From the NCBI RefSeq assembly GCF_964355755.1, contig NC_092678.1:3420922-3484921 (forward strand): DNA of 64,000 bases. Reading direction: 5' to 3'. Below the pieces are notes generated by a model. That model saw only the letters and a program-made list of their open reading frames with translations. It made no database searches and was not told the origin of the DNA. Below are positions 38,601 to 49,335 of the stretch, one piece after another; position 1 is the stretch's first letter; each line of letters starts with the position of its first letter. This DNA comes from Antedon mediterranea. Taxonomy: Eukaryota > Echinodermata > Crinoidea > Comatulida > Antedonidae. A program made the position numbers and the translations under genes.

Positions 38601-39303
38601 TATCATTTTCTCTCTATGTTATTATGTTATGTAATACATCTATCGAATCAAAATTTGTTAAACCATTGAGAAAAACTATTTGTTTTTTCTCCATGGTAAA
38701 CGCAACGTGAACTTATGGACAAGATGAGTTTGCATATTGTTTACAGTGACAATAAATCCATATACTTGAAAAGCATCAATAGATTTTTAAAAGATAGCAA
38801 AACTGATTAGTTTGAGACATGCGTATACAATCTTTCGTTATAGGCAGCATATATTGCTAATTTTATTTTTGTTTGATTAATCACTGTTAATTTATATATA
38901 TACATTATCTTCACGTTTTAAAAGCTGAAATTTACATTATATTTTTACGTAATAAAAGTCATTAATATAATAATCTGATAAAATTGGTTTATGATTTTAC
39001 AGAAAATGCTTTGAGGCAGTCGCGAAGTCAGCCATTGTATTTAAAAAAAAAATTTTTGTGCCACTGTCGCCAATAATTAACAACGTTCGATTAAGTATAT
39101 AATTTTCCATTACTTATGAAACCGCCGGCGTGTGAATGTAGATTTTACTATTTATTTAAAAAATAACTACTGTTTGTTTGTTCGTTAGAAAATTCCCATT
39201 TATAAAATAGCAACTGTTAAACCACCATGTGATAAAGTTAATTAAAATAAGAAATTTCAGGGCCGTGGATGAACGTAATGTAGGCAAAAAATGAAATGTA
39301 TCC

Positions 39304-39335
<32 letters not shown>

Positions 39336-40044
39336 GTATTAGTGTTATTATTATTATTATTATTATTGAGGGGCACATTCATTGAAATAAGAAAATGAAT
39401 TGAAAGTGTTAAAAGTTAATTTGTAATAAATGTTTTTTATATTACTTTCACAGGTAAGTATTTCAGTATGTCCATACTGTAGTGTAAGCAACATGAAATG
39501 AAATGTAACTATCTCTTATGCCTATTATAGATTTTTAAAAAGTTTTAAAATGTCGTGTAGCCTATTAATATTATTAATATTATTAAGGGACCTATTCATT
39601 GAAATAAAAAATTATTGAAAGTCATAAAAGTTAATTTGTAATAAATGTTGTTTATATTACTTTCACAGGTGAGCAGTCGTACTCGTGTAAGTATTCCACG
39701 CATTTCCATACTGTAGTTTAAGCAATACGAAATGATATGTTACTATCGCTTATGCCTATTATAGATAAAAAAAAGAAGTTTGAAACGCAATGAAATGTTG
39801 GGTATCCTATTATTATTATTATTATTATTATTATTCTGGGGCCTATTCATTGAAATAAAAAATGAATTGAAAGTGATAAAAGTTAATTAACTATACCAAC
39901 TGAACAGCTAGGCTCCTCTTATATTATTTAATTGATTAATTCCTGTCACCCATTGATGTTTCTTCGTTTCGTATTGTTTATTTGACCAGCATATTTTAAT
40001 AGATCATTTCATTGAAAATGAATATGACACATAATACTCATAGC

Positions 40045-40111
<67 letters not shown>

Positions 40112-43100
40112 CGAGGGGCCTAACAATTATGGATGAATCTTCGAACTGTGATTGTGATTGGTGAATTCACTTACACGCATGCTAAAGCTTTAAAGTTTTA
40201 CCGAAAAATTACACAATAATTTATAATAATCAGAAAATCAAATAATCGTCCAATCAAATTACAGATTAGTCATGCGTCATAATAAATAGATACAATTGTT
40301 TTCATGTTGTATATTGATCTGTCAACTGATGAGTAAACAATAATGAAATATCATTAGATCGTTAATAATACGACTTGGGGCAAGCTTAACGCAAATGAGC
40401 CAGTTGAACCCCTCATGTTAAATAAAAACATAAAAAAGGAAAACAAAAGTAATTAATAAAATAAATTTAAAAAATGTAATTTCTGACTTTGTACTATTCC
40501 ATCATTTGTTCTTGAAAATGGATCCATTTTTTTATTATATTGTAGGCCTAAATGTTTTGTATTATTATATCTATGAAATCAAAATCTGATAAAATTGGTT
40601 TATGATTTTACAAAAAATACTTTGAGGCAGTCGTGAAAACATTTTTGTGGCACTTTCGCGAATAATTACAACAAATGAGTTTCTATTACTTATCAAACCG
40701 GCGCCATGTGAATGCATTTTGCTATTTATTTAAAAAATATTAAATTTATTAATATATGTAATACTATTTTTGGTTCGTTAGAAAATTCCCCTTTGTTTTA
40801 AAATTTTTATTATCGTTTTGATAATGATTTACCTTCAATAATTCAGGTTGCATATTGTTTACAGTGAAAGTAAATCCAGATACTTGAAAAGCATCAATAT
40901 GATTTTGAAAAGCTAGCAAAACTGATTTGTCTTGGACATGCGTATATAATCTTTCATTAGAGCGGCATAAAGCCTACTGCTAATTTTATTTTTATTTAAT
41001 TAATAATTTTAATTACCAGTTTCACTGTTAAAAAACATTTATATACATTGTCTTCACGTTTTTGAAAGCTGAAATTGACGGTACATTATATTTTTACGTA
41101 ATAAAAAAGAGTCATTAATATATATTTTTTACATACAGTAGCCGAGGACAAGAAGACCTGTAAGTATAGTCTATTTTATTGTGGCTTTATATGAACATTA
41201 AAACTTTGTTTGAATGTAAAATTTTTGTAGGCCTAACATTTTTAACTAAATTTTGAACTAAATATATATAATTTAACTTTCACATGGTCGTCATCCTGTT
41301 CTTAGTATTTTAAGTCATGTTTTAAGGGTCTTTCATACCTATTTCGGCACAGTTCCGGTAAGTATTTCACGCATGTCCATACTGTAATGTAAGCAATACA
41401 AATGAAATGTAACTATCTCGTATGCCTAGTAGTATAGATAAGTTTAAAAAGTAATGTCGAGTATCCTGTTATTATTAAGGGGCCTATTCATTGAAATAGT
41501 AAATGAATTGAAAGTGATAAAAGTTAATTTGTAATAAATGTTGTTTATATTCTTTTCACAGTGGGCTTGGTGTGGTTGTGTAAGTATTTCACACATTTCC
41601 ATACTGTAGAGTAAGCAATACGAAATGTAGGCTAACTATCTCTTATGCCTATTATAGATAACAAAGTTTAAGACGTAATGTCGAGTATCCTATTATTATT
41701 GAGGGGCATATTCATTGAAATAGAAAATGAATTGAAAGTGATAAAAGTTAATTTGTAATCGATTTTGTTTATATTACTTTCACAGTTGACTCGTACTTTT
41801 CGTCATGGTTGTGTAAGTATTTCACGCATTTTAATACTGTAGTGTAAGCAATATGAAATGAAATGTAACTATCTCTTAGTATAGATAAAAAAGTTTAAAA
41901 AGTAATTTCGAGTATCCTATTATTATTGAGGGGCCTATTCATTGAAATAGAAAATTAATTGAAAGTGTTAAAAGTTAATTTGTAATAAATGTTTTTTATA
42001 TTACTTTCACAGTAATACTGTAGTGTAAGCAATATGAAATGTTATTGTTACTATCTCGTATGCCTATTATAGATAAAAAAAGTTTGAAACGAAATGAAAT
42101 GTTGAGTATCCTATTATTATTATTATTATTATTGAGGGGCCTATTCATTGAAATAAAAAAATATTCAAAGTGATATGTAACTATCTCATATGCCTATTAT
42201 AGATAAAAGCGTACAATGATTTAAAATAAAATGGGGTTTATATTATTTTCATAATAATTAATTTATGGAATTCGGACTAATGAGATTATAATTAAATTAT
42301 TAACCTGTATGGGAGATTGATCCATATTGTCAAATTATAACTTAGCAATTGTTACCGATTATTTTTTACTAACGGTTCCATTTCTTACGAGGCCTTTTGA
42401 TAATTGTTTTGGCTTCTGCCACTGTAACCTATGAAATCTCCTGAATTTTCTACACAAATAAACTTGTGAAAAATATCATAACATTTTTGATAAGGAATAA
42501 TTTGAAATAAGTTGTTTTATGATTTTTTTCCACAGCGGAACAGCCTCCTGTCCGTAAGTTTTTAACACAACAAAAGTGACATTTTATCATGGTTCTAAAA
42601 TAACGTAAAATGAAAATGGGGTTTATTTTATTTTCATAGAATAATTAATTTATGAAATTCGGCCTAATGAGATATAATTAAATTATTAACAACTTGCATA
42701 GGCGATTGATCCATATTGTCAAATTATAACTTAGCAATTGTTACCGATTATTTTTTACTAACGGTTCCCTTTCTTACGGGGCCTTTTGATAATTGTTTTG
42801 GCTTCTGCCACTGTAACCTATGAAATCTCCTGAATTTTCTACACAAATAAACTTGTGAAAAATATCATAACATTTTTGATAAGGAATAATTTGAAATAAG
42901 TTGTTTTATGATTTTTTTCACAGCGGAACAGCCTCCTGTCCGTAAGTTTTTAACACAACAAAAGTGACATTTTACCATGGTTCTAAAATGAACGTACAAT
43001 GAAAATGGGGTTTACATTATTTTCATAGAATAATTAATTTATGGAATTCGGCCTAATGAGATATAATTAAATTATTAACAACCTGCATGGGCGATTGATC

Positions 43101-46100
43101 CCTATTGTCAAATTATAACTTAGCAATTGTTACCGATTATTTGTTACTAACGGTTCCCTTTCTTACGGGGCCTTTTGATACTTGTTTTGGCTTGTGCCAC
43201 TGTAACCTATGAAATCCCCTGAATTTTCTACACAAATGAACTTGTGAAAAATATCATAACATTTTAGATATGGAATAATTTGAAATAAGTTGTTTTATGA
43301 TTTTTTCCACAGCGGAACAGCCTCCTGGCGGTAAGTTTTTAACACAACAAAAGTGACATTTTACAATGCTTCTAAAATAACGTACAATGATTTAAAACAA
43401 AATAGGGTTTATATTATTTTCATAGAATAATTAATTTATGGAATTCGGCCTAATGAGATATAATTAAATTATTAACAACCTGGGCGAGTGATCCATATTG
43501 TCAAATTATAACTTAGTAATTGTTACCGATTACTTTTTACTAACGGTTCCCTTTCTTATGGGCCCTTTGATAATTGTTTTGGGTCTATCGAATAAAAACC
43601 TGTTAAACCATGGAAGACAAAAATCTTATGATTGATGAATTCACTTACGCGCAAGCTCAAGTTTTATCGAAAAATGACATAATAATTAATAACTATTATT
43701 GTTGTATTAAAAAAAAAAAGGTTTTTAAACAAAGTTATAATAATACTATATTATCATAATATTAATATTTTCTTTTTACAGTTCCGAACAAGAGGAATGA
43801 TGGAGGTAGGTTCACCGCGTTTATAAATATAAACTATTTTTCTTCCATGTTATTATGTAATACATCTATCGATTAAAAATCTGTTAAACCATTGAAGTAA
43901 AACATATTTTACTCCAGTATTTTTTACTGTCCTAGTCAAACATTAACGGAACTTATTTAAACTTCAGAAAATTAAAAAAAAGTAACAGATTAATCATTCA
44001 CGATAAATATATACTATTATTTTCATGTTGTATAATTGTTCTGTCAACTGATAATGTAAACAATAATGAAATATCATTAGTTTGTCAATACTCATGTAAT
44101 ATTTATCATAATTCATAATCAGTAAAATGATAATAATTCATTTTGAATTTTTTTTATATACGAGAAAACTTAAACTGCATAAGGCATTATGGTAAAATGA
44201 TAATAATTCATTTTGAATTTTCTTTATATACGAGAAAACTTAAACTGTATGAGGCGTATAATAATGATAATTATTACACTTTTGTTTACAGGTTTTGTTT
44301 ACGAAGGCAGCGGCGATGGTAAGTTGACGTTTTTACTGTTCTTCTGTTCATGAACCGCTTCCTAACTTATTTTCTGAAACATATTTTATCAACTGATAAA
44401 AAAATATAATAAATTACTTATAAATGTGATTTTTTAAATGTTGTGGGGAAAGCATCATTATGTTTGAATATAATTAATAATACAGGCTGAATAAATTAAA
44501 ATAAAATAAATTTGATTATATTGTAAACAAGTTATTAGAAAAATCACAGATTTATTACTTTAACTATATACAAACTTAAAACAGATTTTAAAGAAACCTT
44601 ATTATTAATAAATCCAATTACAAGATGCGCATGCGTCATATAATATATACTGTTATAATCACTTAACAATTACAAGATTGCTAATGTAAGTGTAATTCAA
44701 TATATTTTCGTAATACCATTACAGTATTAAGTTTTACTATAATAAATAATACAGGTTTAGTACTGTAATAATAATTTATTAAAAATCAAATCAATAAAAT
44801 ATAAAATAAATTGTACCTGCAATGTATGTATTATCATATCATGTTATATATCTTTTTATATACGAGAAACTTAAACTGCACGACGCATAATAATAATTAT
44901 TAAACTGTTGTTTACGAAAGCAGCAGTTGCTGTTCTTCTTTTCATTATTCCGGCTTAGTCCTGTTACTAACAGTACTAACAGTAAATTTATAATTAATAC
45001 ATTTAAAATATAACACAATTATGCTTGAACTTGAAACACAGAAATGTGTGGATACAAAATTATCTTGTAATATGTTGTATTATTACCATTACCTATTGAA
45101 TAAATCTTATTGAACTTTAGAACATTGAACCAATACCTCATACCTCATTGCTAATGTAATATAATATAAATAAAATATTTTTGTAATAGTATCATTATAT
45201 TTGACATAATTACTAGTTCAGTATAGTAATAATAATTTTTTATTGTTCTCATAAAAAAATTAAATATACCTGAAATTGATGTATTATTAATAGCATGTTA
45301 TTTTAATTATAATTCTTTCACACACTATTTTTTTTTTTACAGTTTTTGTTGATGAAGGTAAGTTTTAAAACAGAATTTATCCCCAGCTTCATGAACAGTT
45401 TTTGTTTTGAATGAGTTATACGATTGAAATAACAAACAAAATGGTATTTGGCACTGTTTATGCACTGATTCTGCTTACTGTAGGCTTATTTCACGCTTGG
45501 TCGCAATGCAAAGACGTAAGCGCGCCGCAAGTAATTAAGCGTGGTACCCACTAGCGACGCAACGCAAGGACGTAACGCAATGCAAGTGAATTGACCAATC
45601 ACAAGCGATGGCTTATTCGCTTGTCATTGCTAACTGTCTATAACTTCGCTTGTCATTGGTTAAAACGCTTGCGTTGCGTTTACGTCCTTGCATTACGTTC
45701 TAGTGGGAACCAAGCTTTAAGGGATGGATATTGTTTGCATGTGACTTTTATTTATCCATAAGAAAGAATTACCAAGTATAAAAACATCAATATGACAGAA
45801 TGAAATATGAACATAAAGGAAGGCGAGAAAAACTACATGCCTATCGAGCTCAACTTCCAAAATTAAAAAAAAAAGAAATGACATTTCTTTTAGAATATAT
45901 CAAGCAAATCATGTAAGAATTAATTAATATCAAAGTGCAGTAGTTATTGAGTATAATGCTTTATTTTTTTTAACTTTTTAGATGTTCGAGATGGTTCTGG
46001 CATGGGTAAGTTAAAAACTTTATTAATACTATAAAATGTTTATTGTAGTTTTTTTTGTCTTGTGTGAGTTCATCTCACGTTTATTTAAATTCTCATTGAT

Positions 46101-48464
46101 GAATATATTATATACATATAGGTAAGTTTTATTGTAGTTAGTGATAATTCATTATTAATCAAAGTAAATCGTAAGTACGAATATTTAGCAATTTGTACGC
46201 CCTGCATCCACTCCACATCCAGTAGGCTTATAAACAGTTCCATTAAACTGTTTTAAACTTTATTGATATCTATCATGTTTATAATTAGGCCTAAAATAAT
46301 TGTGTGTGTTAAAAGCTTTAACAAAATCAACAAAATCAAATTACAAGCTGCGCCGTATAGATACTATATAATAGTCATGTTTTCTTGTAATTTATTTTTT
46401 GCTGGTGGTATGGTACTATACTTTTACTTCTAAAATATACACTTTTTAAATTATTATTACCAATAAAAAAGAGAAGTGGGTGTTTCTTTTTCAGGAAGTT
46501 GACATATATGATTTATCTGATAATGATACAGTCAAATAATAATGTTAATAATTGTGTTGAATTGACATTATCATAATATAACCATGTTATTTGTTTTTTA
46601 TTATAGGTGATATGGAGGAGAGGGATGATGGTAGGTTTATGTTTTTTTTATTACAGTATATAGTTTTAGACGGTTTTGGGGTTTTTTCTTCTTATAAATA
46701 CTATTTGTTATCATGTTGTAAAATTGCTCTTTAACTGATAAGGTAAACAAGAATAAAATATTATTAGTTTGTCAATACTAATATTTACCATAATTATTCA
46801 ATTAAAAATCAATTTTATTTCATTTCCACATAGTTTTTGTATACTAATTTGTAGATGCAGTTTAAATAATGTAGTTGACTAATGTTTCATAAAGTAGTAA
46901 TGATTTTGAGAGTTTATTATTTTCGTATTTTAACAAAGAAAACAGATTGAAAACTATTGATATCAAATATATTTAATGTTTAAATTTAGAAAAGATTGGT
47001 TTGGTATGGGCTCGATAAGTTGATTTAAAACAAATACGAAGCGCTTTTTTCTGTAATTTAAAAAGATGGTCCAACTTTGTAGTTACCGTAGTAGTCCATG
47101 GCCATTGGAAATGTTTATTTGTAACAGTTCCCCATAACAAGTTACAATACGACAAATACGGAAAGAACCATGGTATTATAATGAAAAAAGAATATTTGTT
47201 GTTAAACTATATTTTTCTCATTGCTCCAATATTTCTTGATTTTTAGTTAATTGCTGTTTCAAGTTAAATTGGGTGTCAATTGTGATTCTAAGAAAATTTA
47301 AATGTTGTTTTTCTTTAATTAAAAGATTATCAATTTTGATTTTAAATTATTATTCCCTCGGACGTGTCTTCTGTCACTTAAAAAATATAAACGTTTGTTT
47401 ACAGGCAACGTTTCCACTGGCGACGACGCGGATAGTCACGGCAAGTTTGATTTTTTTAACTGTTTTTCTTTTCCCGAGCCACTTATGAACTTCTGAAATA
47501 TAAATTGTATTTTACCAAAAATAACTGTAATTTTCAATATATTTTCGCGATTGTATATTTAGGTTTGAATAATATTATAACTTAAAAACCCAAGTAAATC
47601 CAACTTCCAATTTATATTCTGTATTTTATTTACTCATTTGTTTTTGAGAATGGTTCCATGATGGTTCCGAAACGTCGATCTTTTTTCATAATTCCGGTTC
47701 AGTTCTGTAATAATAATTTTGAATTGTTGATTTGTATGCCCACCTCCACCAACAACAGGTTTCAATTTTTGCAAGTTAAATTTTACCTTAAATTGTTTTT
47801 ATTACTTGGGTAAAATGTTATATATATTATCAAAATATACAAACAGAAACAGTTCAATGAACATACTTGGCCGAGATTAAATGTTAGTTGCCATGTGCGT
47901 CATAATAAATTAATATTGACCAATCACAAACTGAACTGTTGCTTGTGATTCGTCAACTCATATTGTGTTTTGCCTACCTCATTGAGTTGCGTCCAGTTAT
48001 ATGTAAGCGTTAACAGCTCATCAATTAAAAAAATGTTGCTTGTAATTTGTGTCAAATATGACAAAAAAACATCGTGAAAAATAAAATTGTCGGTAACTTA
48101 TATTTTCATTTCAAATTAAAAATAATCCTTCGATTTATTTTGAATATTACAAAATTATAATTTTAAACATCTTTAATAAACAATTAAGTTTATTAGGACA
48201 TCGATTGATTTAGATTGGGTGGAAAGTGTAATATTGTCACATTATTGTAAGAGGTTACGTTATTTATTTGTATACTTATACTTGATATTAATAGGCAATG
48301 TAATAGGCAACAAGAAGACAAAGAAGGTTGCTCGTATGTTGGCGGCTAAGAAGATGATGGCGGCTAAGAAGATGATGGCGGCCAAAAAGGCGTTGGCTTC
48401 AAAGAACTTGCTGAAAGAGTTGGCTAAGAAGCGAGCCATGACCAAAGCCCTCAAGAAAAACTAA
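32660..48464 (+). CDS. Gene B: secreted micro-exon gene, at least 22 exons, cationic C-terminus
   Basis: Exons: 32660-32746 (87 nt), 33341-33368 (28), 34285-34305 (21), 34571-34591 (21), 35362-35385, 36202-36225 and 37042-37065 (24 each), 37719-37739 (21), 39669-39686 (18), 41139-41159 (21), 41562-41579 (18), 41786-41812 (27), 42536-42553, 42924-42941 and 43313-43330 (18 each), 43782-43805 (24), 44292-44318 (27), 45343-45357 (15), 45982-46005 (24), 46607-46630 (24), 47405-47440 (36), 48295-48464 (170). Joined, they give 235 residues without a stop. Exons 3-21 are all multiples of three and phase 1-1, so every one can be skipped singly. Signal peptide 1-20; Lys-rich segment with KSKR; acidic SDDDFDL-type repeats; EQPPVP repeats; acidic Gly-rich part; C-terminal 56 residues with MAAKK repeats, about 19 basic residues and one acidic. 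There is no cysteine. The first and last exons match gene A. I recognise no named family. The layout resembles schistosome micro-exon genes; orthology is not implied. Confidence 0.82.
33655..33950 (+). pseudogene. Penelope-like element fragment, degenerate
   Basis: One frame reads through KTPFSL and then, after a frameshift near 33855, a second frame gives DVYLLNSENCDASNVEETSR followed by HLKIRIHKSRD. This resembles the GIY-YIG endonuclease end of Penelope-like retroelements, whose recalled pattern is C-x-x-C-D-x-x-Y-V-G-E-T-x-R-H-L-x-x-R. Here the YVG is replaced by NVE and the frame is broken, so it is a dead fragment. It lies in gene B intron 2. Confidence 0.55.
34975..37494. repeat. Three tandem 840-bp cassettes, each with one 24-nt exon
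   Basis: Units are 34975-35814, 35815-36654 and 36655-37494, with sharp boundaries. Each carries the acceptor TATTTTCACAG, a 24-nt exon and the donor GTAAGT. By eye the copies are identical except two substitutions in the second unit, both inside its exon (GAT to AAT and GAC to GAA, Asp to Asn and Asp to Glu). Exon products are SDDDFDL, SNEDFDL and SDDDFDL. Confidence 0.92.
39302..39367. repeat. (ATT)n microsatellite
   Basis: A run of ATT units, slightly interrupted, in gene B intron 8. It is an expansion of the short ATTATT motif found in each ~210-bp cassette. Confidence 0.9.
39368..42230. repeat. Family of ~210-bp cassettes around 18-27 nt exons
   Basis: About six diverged copies share a donor-side block (GTAAGTATTTCACGCATTTC, then ACTGTAGTGTAAGCAATA), a middle block (GGGGCCTATTCATTGAAATA) and an acceptor-side block (TTATATTACTTTCACAG). 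Donor-side blocks start at 39454, 39687, 41357, 41580 and 41813; the copy after 42012 has lost its donor. Exons 39669-39686, 41562-41579 and 41786-41812 lie between acceptor and donor blocks. Two other acceptors (39453 and 42012) have no exon. Confidence 0.8.
40046..40111. repeat. (TTA)n microsatellite
   Basis: An almost pure run of about 21 TTA units in gene B intron 9, again at the ATTATT position of a worn ~210-bp cassette. Confidence 0.9.
42200..43595. repeat. Tandem ~388-bp cassettes, each with an 18-nt exon
   Basis: Three full copies and a truncated fourth. Exon ends at 42553, 42941 and 43330 are 388-389 bp apart. Each copy has TTATGATTTTTTTCCACAG or a close variant before CGGAACAGCCTCCTG and GTAAGTTTTTAACACAAC after the exon. 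Exons 1 and 2 are identical; the third ends GGCG. Introns differ by scattered substitutions and small indels, so the array is older than the 840-bp one. The fourth copy (43370-43595) ends before any exon. Confidence 0.88.
45485..45718. mobile_element. GGTTCCCACTAG foldback element plus a fragment of another
   Basis: A full copy at 45538-45716 (GCGTGGTACCCACTAGCGAC to TCTAGTGGGAACCAAGCTTT) closely matches the copy at 24444. A TTAA lies at both borders, offset by one base. A partial copy (CACGCTTGGTCGCAATGCAA) abuts it at 45492. It lies in gene B intron 18. Confidence 0.7.
46960..47300 (-). pseudogene. LINE reverse-transcriptase C-terminal fragment
   Basis: On the minus strand, 47155 to 46973 reads YCNLLWGTVTNK, then LDHLFKLQKKALRICFKS and AHTKPIFSKFK. 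This is the hallmark of the region after the catalytic domain in CR1/L2/jockey-type LINE reverse transcriptases (Y-x-x-x-x-W-G ... L-x-x-L-Q-K-x-A-x-R-I). A frame shift separates an upstream piece with IDTQFNLKQQL. No intact retrotransposon is present. It is antisense in gene B intron 20. Confidence 0.65.
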
Positions 48465-48490
48465 AAGGGCATTAATAGCAAAGATACAAG

Positions 48491-48496
48491 AATAAA
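48491..48496 (+). terminator. Poly(A) signal of gene B
   Basis: AATAAA lies 26 bp after the gene B stop codon (48462-48464), which implies a very short 3'UTR. Confidence 0.6.
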
Positions 48497-48879
48497 GTGT
48501 ATTTGATTGATATATGTTTAATCATTGGTGAATGGTGATGGGACCTTTAATATATAGGCCTACATTTATTCTGGCCACATTCGATATTCTTTCATCCTTA
48601 AGATAATATTTAACAACTTACATGTTTTAAATTGAGTTTATTTTTACAAAGTGTATTCATTATACACAGAAAGAGTGATATTCATGGAAACTTGTGAAAA
48701 TAACAATAAGAATAAAAACAACATTTTTAAATATGTACTATCTTATCTTTTAATAAACTTTATGCAGGCATTAATACTTTGTGTATATTGTTTTTCTAAA
48801 TTATGTGTACAATAGAACGACTTACAAATTGTGTATTTAAAGAGCAGGCAAAAAAATGTGCATGTTTGAGGGTGGGGAA

Positions 48880-49002
48880 GAAGACCCTGGGCAGAGGACC
48901 CTGGGCAGAAGACCCTGGGCAGAAGACCCTAGGCAAAATACCCTGGGCAGAAGACCCTGGGCAGAAGACCCTGGCCAGAGGACCCTGGCCAGAGGAAGAG
49001 TG
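48880..49002. repeat. 15-bp GACCCTGGGCAGAAG minisatellite
   Basis: About eight units of GACCCTGGGCAGAAG with AGG, GCAAAATA and GGCC variants. The unit length is a multiple of three, so frames stay open on both strands; there is no other sign of coding. Confidence 0.85.
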
Positions 49003-49049
49003 TAGTAATATAATGACATCCTGATGATGTAGGTAATGACGATGATAAG

Positions 49050-49175
49050 ACTGTAAAGACAATTTTCCACTAGGCGAATTTGTTGGCGCAAATTGAAAGC
49101 ATCATATTATACGCATGCATATTCACACTTTCGTTTCCTGCAAACAAATATGGCTAGTGGAAAATCGGCTTAACA
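49050..49175. mobile_element. TTTTCCACTAGGC foldback element, diverged copy
   Basis: CAATTTTCCACTAGGCGAATTTGTT at the left and AAATATGGCTAGTGGAAAATCGGC at the right, followed by TTAA. It is a relative of the element at 62138-62303. Confidence 0.6.
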
Positions 49176-49335
49176 CCAGTGGCAGTATTCATCAATCAAG
49201 AAAAACAACAGCATAAAATAAAAAAAAAACATCCTATCTATTGTGAAATAGGCCTTAAAGGAAATATTTCCTTGACACTGGTGAATATGACGACTGGTTC
49301 AAAATCACTTTCTTGGTGAACAATATCAGGAGACT

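Larger units (their letters stand above)
38640..41138. repeat. Diverged segmental duplication in gene B introns 8-9
   Basis: The stretch at about 38700-39180 matches about 40560-41120 in rearranged order. Shared landmarks are GCATATTGTTTACAGTGA, TACTTGAAAAGCATCAATA, ACTTTGAGGCAGTCG and CCATGTGAATG. The second copy leads directly into exon 41139-41159 (LAEDKKT), which itself resembles exon 34571-34591 (LAEKKDV). The first copy has no exon at the matching place. Confidence 0.65.

Noticed and set aside
38990-39040. Acceptor-like TTATGATTTTACAG near 39001 as a further gene B exon
   Set aside because: No donor follows within micro-exon range, and the duplicated sequence at about 40610 lacks the AG.
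41340-41360. A 5-nt exon (TTCCG) in gene B between GGCACAG and GTAAGT
   Set aside because: Five nt would break the phase 1-1 rule kept by all other internal exons. The acceptor-like sequence belongs to a worn copy of the GGCTTTCACACC element placed in front of a cassette donor block.
34975-43595. A CRISPR-like or satellite array
   Set aside because: The repeats are 210-840 bp intron-exon cassettes with splice sites in a eukaryotic gene, without short direct repeats and unique spacers.
48796-49091. Proteins on both strands over the 15-bp repeat
   Set aside because: They arise from a unit length divisible by three. There is no start context, splice partner or conservation signal.
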